A DNA stretch of 10,004 bases from an uncultured Burkholderiaceae bacterium (GTDB lineage Bacteria; Pseudomonadota; Gammaproteobacteria; Burkholderiales; Burkholderiaceae): the NCBI GenBank assembly GCA_937871985.1, contig CALMPB010000116.1:1-10004 (forward strand), given 5' to 3'. How positions within the stretch are numbered: the first letter of the stretch is position 1; every line of letters begins with the position of its first letter. The notes under the pieces were generated by a model that did no database searches, was not told the origin of the DNA, and was given only the letters and a program-made list of their open reading frames with translations. The position numbers and the translations under genes are program-made. Below, piece after piece: positions 5,438-10,004 of this stretch.

Positions 5438-7426
5438 ATGCGTTCTTCGAAGCCCGCACCCAGCGGCAAAAAAGCACAATCTTCTCATTCCAAACCGGCA
5501 CTCGACGACACCGGTCAACGCCGCGGCCCCCAAGCGATGCTGGTGATCCAGCGTCCCGAACCTTTATTCTCGAACTGGATCGAACCCTCGACCTTTCATG
5601 AATCCCTCGCTCTCCACATGCGGCGGCACGGCGACAGCTGCTGGCACCTGCGCAAGGCGATCGTGCGTGAGGGCGAACGGTTCGACCGCGCCACAATCCA
5701 GTCATGGGTCGCGGGGACGCGCTCGCCTCGCAGCGTTGGGAGCTTCGAGATGCTGGCGCGCATCGAAGAGCGCTACGCGCTGCCGACGGGCCACTTTCGG
5801 CGCCTCCTTCCAATTAGTACCCGTGCATCAACCGGCCATGCGCTGCAGGGAGTACAGCCGGCCGAGCAGCGGCGCCTCGCCTGGCACCTGCCGGATGATT
5901 TCAACGAGCGCCCGGCCCGTGAACGCGCAGAGATCGTCGAATGGGTCAGAACACAGATCTTATCAGGCTCGACCGACTATCGGCGATTCCAGGCCGAGGC
6001 CTCGAAGCACCCCTACGGCATTCGGTTTCCATCCCTGACTGGGCGGCGCCGATCGAAGACGCCGGTCCCTCTCGACACATCAGAGACCAGCGATCCCGAT
6101 CTGCTGTCAGCATCGATTGACGCGCCCGCCGGCCTGGTGGCCGAGATGACCGAGCTCGTACGGTTCAAGACCTCCACGCTCACGACTATCGGCTATCGCC
6201 GGAACGGTGTTTGGGGCGAAGAAACATCCGCCCAGAAGATTGAGCACCTCGGCCTGATGTTCGGCGCGCTGGCGGCGGCCCCGAGGGGCGCGGTGGCGGG
6301 CTTCGGCGTCCCCTTGGCTAGCTTGAGCTTCGCAATGCTCGTCTTTCCCAACGTCTGGGACTGGTATGTCCAATGGCGCGAACGCCGCCGCGGCTTCTAC
6401 ACGCGGTGGGAGGTCGAGATGATCCGGCTGGGGATGTCGCTGACACGGGCGGAAACAGGGTGGTTGCGTCAATCGCCACATCTGGCCGAACGGCTATGCC
6501 CGATCCCCAATCTGGTCTCGCCCGCCGATGTAGACGCAGCCCAGTCCGATTGGGCTGCTGCGTGCGATGCCTGCCATGCCCATGGGGCAGCGCGCGCCAA
6601 GGAAATCGAGCGGGTGGCGCGCGTTCACCGTGATCCCTTCGAACCGATCCTCCCCATTCTCGAGGCCGACAGCCCGGTGGCCGAATATCGGAAGATCACC
6701 GACGAAATCCTTCGCCGCTTGCCCGACGTGCGCCGCTACCCGCGCCAGACGGCGGAAGCGATCCGTTCCTATCTCATGCTGCGCCTCGGGCTTCATCTCG
6801 GGCTGCGGCAGAAAAACCTCCGGCAGTTGATGCTCTGCCCGCGAGGTCAGCAACCCCGAACCGAACGACAGCTCGAAACTCTGCGGCGCGGGGAATTACG
6901 CTGGAACGATCGCGCCGGCGGCTGGGAGGTCCTGATCCCGGCGGCGGCGTTCAAGAACGCCGAGTCGTCATTCTTCAGTGGGCGGCCATTTCGGTTGGTT
7001 CTGCCCGATCTCGGCGATCTGTATCCGCAGCTGGCCGCCTATATCCGAATCCACCGTGCCGCGCTGCTCGGATCAGCGGACGACCCCGGCACGCTTTTCG
7101 TGAAAACGGTGAAAGCGAACAGCCGCGAGGCGTCGTATGACCAGAATACCTTTTATGAGGCGTGGCGGCTTACCATCCAGCGCTATGGCATCTGGAACCC
7201 ATATACCAAGCGAGGAGTGATCAAGGGACTGCTGCCGCACGGGCCGCACAACGTGCGCGATATTCTCGCGACACATATTCTCAAGCAAACCGGATCGTAT
7301 GAGCAGGCAAGCTACGCGATCCAGGACACGCCGGAGATGGTCGCCAAACATTACGGGCGCTTTCTCCCCCAAGACAAAGCCGCGATGGCTGCCGATATCC
7401 TCAACAGGGTCTGGCAAGCGGCATAG
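5438..7426 (+). CDS. Large divergent tyrosine recombinase/integrase with N-terminal HTH
   Basis: A 662-aa protein from ATG 5438. A TTG at 5429 would add three residues, and ATG 5537 would remove 33; neither has a strong ribosome site. The N-terminal part (about 50-125) resembles an XRE-type HTH ('IQSWVAGTRSPRSVGSFEML'), followed by a long middle region of unknown fold with one hydrophobic stretch (about 285-302). The last ~230 residues carry the tyrosine-recombinase signature: R457 (LGLRQKNL), candidate K506, H604-N-V-R607 (GPHNVRDILATH) and the nucleophile candidate Y639 (KHYGRF). The usual second His/Trp before Tyr appears to be Gln/Asp (IQDTP), but the other residues are present, so it may be active. 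It most likely mobilises the defence cargo to its left. It is unrelated to the serine recombinase at 8308. Confidence 0.82.
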   Translation: MRSSKPAPSGKKAQSSHSKPALDDTGQRRGPQAMLVIQRPEPLFSNWIEPSTFHESLALHMRRHGDSCWHLRKAIVREGERFDRATIQSWVAGTRSPRSVGSFEMLARIEERYALPTGHFRRLLPISTRASTGHALQGVQPAEQRRLAWHLPDDFNERPARERAEIVEWVRTQILSGSTDYRRFQAEASKHPYGIRFPSLTGRRRSKTPVPLDTSETSDPDLLSASIDAPAGLVAEMTELVRFKTSTLTTIGYRRNGVWGEETSAQKIEHLGLMFGALAAAPRGAVAGFGVPLASLSFAMLVFPNVWDWYVQWRERRRGFYTRWEVEMIRLGMSLTRAETGWLRQSPHLAERLCPIPNLVSPADVDAAQSDWAAACDACHAHGAARAKEIERVARVHRDPFEPILPILEADSPVAEYRKITDEILRRLPDVRRYPRQTAEAIRSYLMLRLGLHLGLRQKNLRQLMLCPRGQQPRTERQLETLRRGELRWNDRAGGWEVLIPAAAFKNAESSFFSGRPFRLVLPDLGDLYPQLAAYIRIHRAALLGSADDPGTLFVKTVKANSREASYDQNTFYEAWRLTIQRYGIWNPYTKRGVIKGLLPHGPHNVRDILATHILKQTGSYEQASYAIQDTPEMVAKHYGRFLPQDKAAMAADILNRVWQAA

Positions 7427-7796
7427 ACCGGGCTGAAGGGACTTCAGGCTGACCGGGCGATTGCGGTTTGCGGCGCACGTCCGGTCAGCATTCGCCAAGT
7501 AAAGCCATTGAACGGGCGTGACCAGACGCGGCTGCCGCAATCGGAACAACGCCGCGCGAATCGAGTCGCACCGCCGTTTTATCCAAAGGCTGGTGCAATC
7601 GTTGGCACCAGGCCCGGCTTTCGGGACCGCGCGGGAAAAAAATTTTACTACGCTACCGGACGCCATCGGACGCCAGGAAACGACGGCGGCCGCCACAGGC
7701 CGCCAGCACCATTTTTGGCACTCTTGCGCGAGTTTTGCGCATCACCAATTCTGTCCGCGGGCAGCGCATCCCCCGCCAGCCGATGGATTAGAAGCT
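7427..7796. other. 370-bp non-coding spacer between recombinase modules
   Basis: I see no gene with convincing composition here; the open frames are arginine-rich by-products of high GC. It holds CTGAAG/CTTCAG (7433-7447), a short inverted repeat just after the tyrosine recombinase stop. GACCGGGC is repeated directly at 7426-7433 and 7451-7458. A GC-rich inverted repeat lies at 7685-7704. TTGCGC occurs twice near 7724-7740. It may contain the right boundary of the tyrosine-recombinase unit and the promoter of the AlpA-like gene. Confidence 0.45.
7685..7704 (+). terminator. GC-rich inverted repeat, possible terminator
   Basis: GGCGGCC (7685-7691) and GGCCGCC (7698-7704) pair around GCCACA, followed after about 7 bases by ATTTTT (7711-7716). 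The T-run is separated from the stem, and the stop codon of the nearest upstream gene is about 260 bases away, so this is a weak terminator candidate. Confidence 0.25.
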
Positions 7797-8036
7797 ATGC
7801 AAATCCTCGAGAAAATCGTTCGCCTCCGAACCGTCCGTGATCGCACCGGTCTCTCTAAAACGACCATTTATCGCAAAATCAGGGAAGGGACATTTCCGCG
7901 CCAGGTGCCGGTCAGCGCGCACGGCGCCGGCTGGTACGAGTCCGACATCAATCGCTGGATTGCGAACCCACCGGGCTATCGCGCCGGGAACGGCAATAGC
8001 GACCACATTGGACGCGACGGTCATGCGAAGGGATGA
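7797..8036 (+). CDS. AlpA-like HTH regulator / excisionase
   Basis: A 79-aa protein beginning MQILEKIVRLRTVRDRTGLS. The sequence 'VRDRTGLSKTTIYRKIREGTFPRQVPV' followed by 'GWYESDINRWI' is the AlpA/MerR-type winged HTH seen in phage-island regulators and excisionases: recognition helix, 'FPrpv.l...v.W...dI..Wi'. Length is typical (about 65-80 aa). The frame is open upstream to 7518, but the family match begins at this ATG, so I start here. It is the first gene of a three-gene set with the 65-aa ORF (14-base overlap) and the serine recombinase, and probably controls excision or recombinase expression. Confidence 0.85.
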   Translation: MQILEKIVRLRTVRDRTGLSKTTIYRKIREGTFPRQVPVSAHGAGWYESDINRWIANPPGYRAGNGNSDHIGRDGHAKG

Positions 8037-8220
8037 GGAGCCCGCATTTCATCCGCTGTCGGGTGCGAACGATAATCTGCGCCTCCCCCGCGCCTCGCCG
8101 AAGGCGGAGGCCGCGCTCCGGCAGATCGCCCGCCTCATCGGCCGACAAATCGCCCGCGAGGCATTCGAGGCTTGGCGGGCCGCGAACGATAACGGGTCAT
8201 CCCGTAATGACGGCACTTGA
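8023..8220 (+). CDS. 65-aa hypothetical protein of a recombinase operon
   Basis: A 65-aa protein (MRRDEEPAFHPLSGANDN...) whose ATG lies inside the end of the AlpA-like gene, overlapping by 14 bases. It contains 'ANDN' twice (encoded by an 11-bp repeat at 8065-8075 and 8182-8192) around a basic amphipathic helix 'ALRQIARLIGRQIAREAFEAW'. The 'ANDN' signature is common in sphingomonad small proteins. It has no recognised catalytic domain. Position between the AlpA-like gene and the recombinase suggests an accessory or directionality role, which is inference. The frame is open upstream to 7837, but that part reads as out-of-frame AlpA sequence. Confidence 0.65.
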   Translation: MRRDEEPAFHPLSGANDNLRLPRASPKAEAALRQIARLIGRQIAREAFEAWRAANDNGSSRNDGT

Positions 8221-8294
8221 GCTTATCCAGGCTACCTGGTCCCCGACCGGCGACGTCAATCGACTCGGTATGACCGCAAGCGTCGTCAGCGCCG

Positions 8295-8300
8295 AAGGAG
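8295..8300 (+). promoter_or_regulatory. Ribosome binding site of the serine recombinase
   Basis: AAGGAG lies 7 bases before ATG 8308. It decides this start over the internal ATG at 8323. The 87-bp gap 8221-8307 otherwise holds only a short CCAGG/CCTGG inverted repeat and no gene. Confidence 0.75.
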
Positions 8301-8307
8301 ATCGATT

Positions 8308-10004
8308 ATGGCGAACACCCCCATGACCCGCGTCGCCCTCTACGCCCGTTATTCCTCGGACCAGCAAAGCGCCTCGTCGATCGACGACCAGTTGCGGATC
8401 TGCCGGGAACAGGCGACGCGGGAAGGTTGGCAGGTCGTCGGCACCTACAAGGATGCCGCGATCTCGGGATCGAGCGTCACCCTGCGCCCCGGCATCCAGT
8501 CGCTTCTCCACGACGCCCAGGCGAGCCGGTTCGATGTCGTGCTGGCCGAAGCACTCGATCGCATCTCGCGCGATCAGGCCGATGTCGCTACGCTCTACAA
8601 GCATATGCAGTTCGCCGGCATCACCATCGTCACGCTGGCCGAGGGCGAGATCTCCGAACTGCACGTCGGGCTCAAGGGCACGATGAACGCGCTGTTCCTC
8701 AAGGACCTCGCCCGCAAAACCCACCGCGGCCTGCGCGGCCGCGTCGAACAGGGCAAGGCCGGCGGCGGCCTCTGCTATGGCTATGACGTGGTCAAGCAGC
8801 TCGACAGCCGCGGCGAACCCGTGCGCGGCGAGCGCACCATCAACCCCACCGAAGCCGCTGTCGTTCGTCGCATCTTTCGCGATTTCGCCAACGGCCTGAG
8901 CCCACAGGCCATCGTACGCACGCTCAACGCCGAACAGGTCGTCGGCCCCGGCGGCAAGCTGTGGAGCCCGACCACCCTGCGTGGGCATGTGAAGCGCGGC
9001 ACCGGCCTGCTCAACAACGAACTCTATATCGGCAAGCTGGTGTGGAACCGGCAGCGCTACGTCAAAGACCCGCGCACCGGCAAACGCGTCTCGCGCGTCA
9101 ATCCGCAGACCGAATGGATCATGACCGACGTGCCCGAACTGCGCATCCTCGACGACGCGCTGTGGCAACAGGTGAAAGAACGGCAGGAGAATCTCACCGT
9201 CCGTTACGCAGCGTCGATCGAGGCAACCCGCGCCGCCCACAATCGCCTGAACGCCACGCATCGCCCGAAGTCGCTACTGTCCGGTCTGGTGGTCTGCGGG
9301 TTTTGCGGCGGCCCCTTTTCACTGCGCGGACAAGGCCGGTTCGCCTGCGCCAACCACGTTGATACCGACAGCTGCTCCAACGCTCGCACGATCACGCGCG
9401 AAGCGCTGGAAACCCGCGTGCTGGACGGACTGCGCGACAAACTGATGGCACCGGAGATCGCCGCGGAAGCGGTCCGTGCCTATGTCGATGAGACCAATCG
9501 CCTGAACAAGGAACGCCGCGCCGCAAGCGCGGCCGACAGGGCCGCGCTCGACGCCGTCCTTAAATCGGTTCGTCGCTATCTGACGATGATCGCCGAAGGG
9601 CATGGTAGCCGTATGGTGGGCGAAGAGCTTCGCCGACTTGAAGCCGAGGAAGACGCGATCCGCGCCCGAATGGAAGCGGCGCCGACCGAGACGCCGGATA
9701 TCCACCCCAACCTCGCCGAGGTCTACCGAAAGAAGATCGAACGGCTGGCGGAAGCATTGAACCACCCTGCCGAGCGCGACGAGGCAGCAGACGCAATCCG
9801 CAGCCTGATCGAACGCGTCACGCTCACCCCGGGCCCCAGGCGGGGCCAGGTCGATGCAACGCTGCACGGCGAGTTCGGCGCGATTCTCAAGTGGGTCGCG
9901 CGACGCGAGGTGGGCCAAAACGACAAAACCCCCGTGGCGGGCGCCATGGGGGTTATGTCGATTTCGGTGGTTGCGGGGACAGGATTTGAACCTGTGACCT
10001 TCAG
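8308..10004 (+). CDS. Large serine recombinase (island integrase), 3' end beyond the window
   Basis: 565 codons are visible without a stop. Residues 1-150 form the resolvase/invertase catalytic domain: 'YARYSSDQQ' with nucleophile S16 (or S17), 'LDRISRDQAD' (83-92) supplying the arginine region, and helix E around 130-150. Then come the recombinase domain ('GGGLCYGYDVV' near 152-162), a zinc ribbon (C330, C333, C347, C356) and a charged coiled-coil region (about 410-500). From residue 554 the coding sequence runs through the 3' end of tRNA-fMet on the opposite strand, giving VVAGTGFEPVTF. The end probably lies a few codons past the window, because this tRNA sequence normally supplies R-L-stop. 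It integrates or excises the island by serine chemistry, probably with the AlpA-like protein as partner. Confidence 0.92.
   Translation, partial: MANTPMTRVALYARYSSDQQSASSIDDQLRICREQATREGWQVVGTYKDAAISGSSVTLRPGIQSLLHDAQASRFDVVLAEALDRISRDQADVATLYKHMQFAGITIVTLAEGEISELHVGLKGTMNALFLKDLARKTHRGLRGRVEQGKAGGGLCYGYDVVKQLDSRGEPVRGERTINPTEAAVVRRIFRDFANGLSPQAIVRTLNAEQVVGPGGKLWSPTTLRGHVKRGTGLLNNELYIGKLVWNRQRYVKDPRTGKRVSRVNPQTEWIMTDVPELRILDDALWQQVKERQENLTVRYAASIEATRAAHNRLNATHRPKSLLSGLVVCGFCGGPFSLRGQGRFACANHVDTDSCSNARTITREALETRVLDGLRDKLMAPEIAAEAVRAYVDETNRLNKERRAASAADRAALDAVLKSVRRYLTMIAEGHGSRMVGEELRRLEAEEDAIRARMEAAPTETPDIHPNLAEVYRKKIERLAEALNHPAERDEAADAIRSLIERVTLTPGPRRGQVDATLHGEFGAILKWVARREVGQNDKTPVAGAMGVMSISVVAGTGFEPVTF
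9925..9954 (-). terminator. Intrinsic terminator of tRNA-fMet, inside the recombinase reading frame
   Basis: The stem 9927-9938 pairs with 9943-9954 (12 bp, one G-T wobble; core CCCCC/GGGGG) around GGGC. On the minus strand the hairpin is followed by TTTT (9928-9925), then GTCG and TTTT (9920-9917). It begins 14 bases after the tRNA's 3' CCA, the expected place for a tRNA terminator, and it encodes part of the recombinase C-terminus on the plus strand. Confidence 0.72.
9968..10004 (-). tRNA. Initiator tRNA-fMet (CAT), 3' part only
   Basis: On the minus strand the visible 37 bases end in encoded CCA (9970-9968), discriminator A, acceptor strand CCCCGCA, and T-arm ACAGG-TTCAAAT-CCTGT. The variable region AAGGTC and the end of the anticodon stem precede them. 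'CTGAAGGTC' plus 'CCCCGCAACCA' is the 3' half of alphaproteobacterial initiator tRNA-fMet. The anticodon itself lies beyond the window, so elongator tRNA-Met or another CCCCGCA-ending tRNA is not strictly excluded. It is the likely attachment site of the island. Confidence 0.82.

Noticed and set aside
5289..5546. 85-aa frame containing 'MCGR', reminiscent of SRAP proteins
   Set aside because: Only the four residues match; no further SRAP motifs, and it overlaps the recombinase start.
7073..7696. 207-aa minus-strand frame over the recombinase end and the spacer
   Set aside because: Half of it is antisense to the catalytic region of the tyrosine recombinase; no motif or ribosome site.
7508..7840. 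110-aa plus-strand frame in the spacer
   Set aside because: Arg/Pro-rich, no domain, runs into the AlpA-like gene out of frame.
8197..9261. Long 354-aa open frame on the minus strand
   Set aside because: Lies opposite the serine recombinase, which has catalytic, zinc and ribosome-site support; the antisense frame shows no domain and arises from high-GC codon bias.
1..9967. A second copy of the tRNA-fMet 3' end marking the other island boundary
   Set aside because: I did not find the CCCCGCAACCA/TTCAAATCC segment elsewhere by eye; the far attachment site is probably outside the window.
1..10004. CRISPR array
   Set aside because: No regularly spaced direct repeats of suitable length anywhere in the window.

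Overview
The window is a GC-rich, alphaproteobacterial-looking accessory region, most likely from a sphingomonad. Support comes from base composition, the many R/A/D-rich coding frames, 'ANDN' motifs in a small protein, and a recombinase whose C-terminus reads '...VAGTGFEPVTF' because its gene runs into the 3' end of a tRNA. That tRNA (right edge, minus strand, incomplete) matches the 3' half of an initiator tRNA-fMet. Gene order and two unrelated recombinases indicate an integrated genomic island.

Layout. (1) 1-98: 3' end of a small gene, possibly ribbon-helix-helix. (2) 99-291: AT-rich non-coding leader with a TATAAT box. (3) 292-942, plus: three-helix membrane protein. (4) 944-3821, minus: compact four-gene operon transcribed leftward, in the order HhH-GPD (OGG-like) DNA glycosylase, 112-aa protein starting MGGSTTTNST, PfkB-like kinase fused to a nucleoside-deoxyribosyltransferase-like domain, and QueC-like enzyme. 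(5) 3860-4159, plus: small HTH regulator, divergent from the operon. (6) 4204-5208, plus: tRNA-guanine-transglycosylase-like protein without the zinc site. (7) 5438-7426, plus: large divergent tyrosine recombinase. (8) 7797-10004, plus: AlpA-like HTH, 65-aa overlapping ORF, and large serine recombinase reading into tRNA-fMet.

The item of most interest is 292-5208. QueC-like, TGT-like and OGG-like proteins together are the hallmark ancillary set of type IV CBASS (Cap9/Cap10/Cap11), but no CD-NTase is visible. In its place are a PfkB/NDT-like fusion, a 112-aa Gly/Ser/Thr-headed protein and a membrane protein. QueC relatives in qatABCD and type IV CBASS are reported (from memory) to attach a 7-deazaguanine to the N-terminus of a partner protein. 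The 112-aa protein, whose N-terminus resembles QatB-type 'MG-S/T' starts, is therefore a candidate acceptor. I infer a cyclase-less, deazaguanine-based antiphage or nucleobase-sensing system. Its likely switch is the HTH protein acting on two near-identical palindromes, one between the divergent genes and one just upstream of the TGT-like gene.

Family assignments rest on motifs read by eye. The defence role, the acceptor hypothesis and the operator-repressor pairing are inferences.
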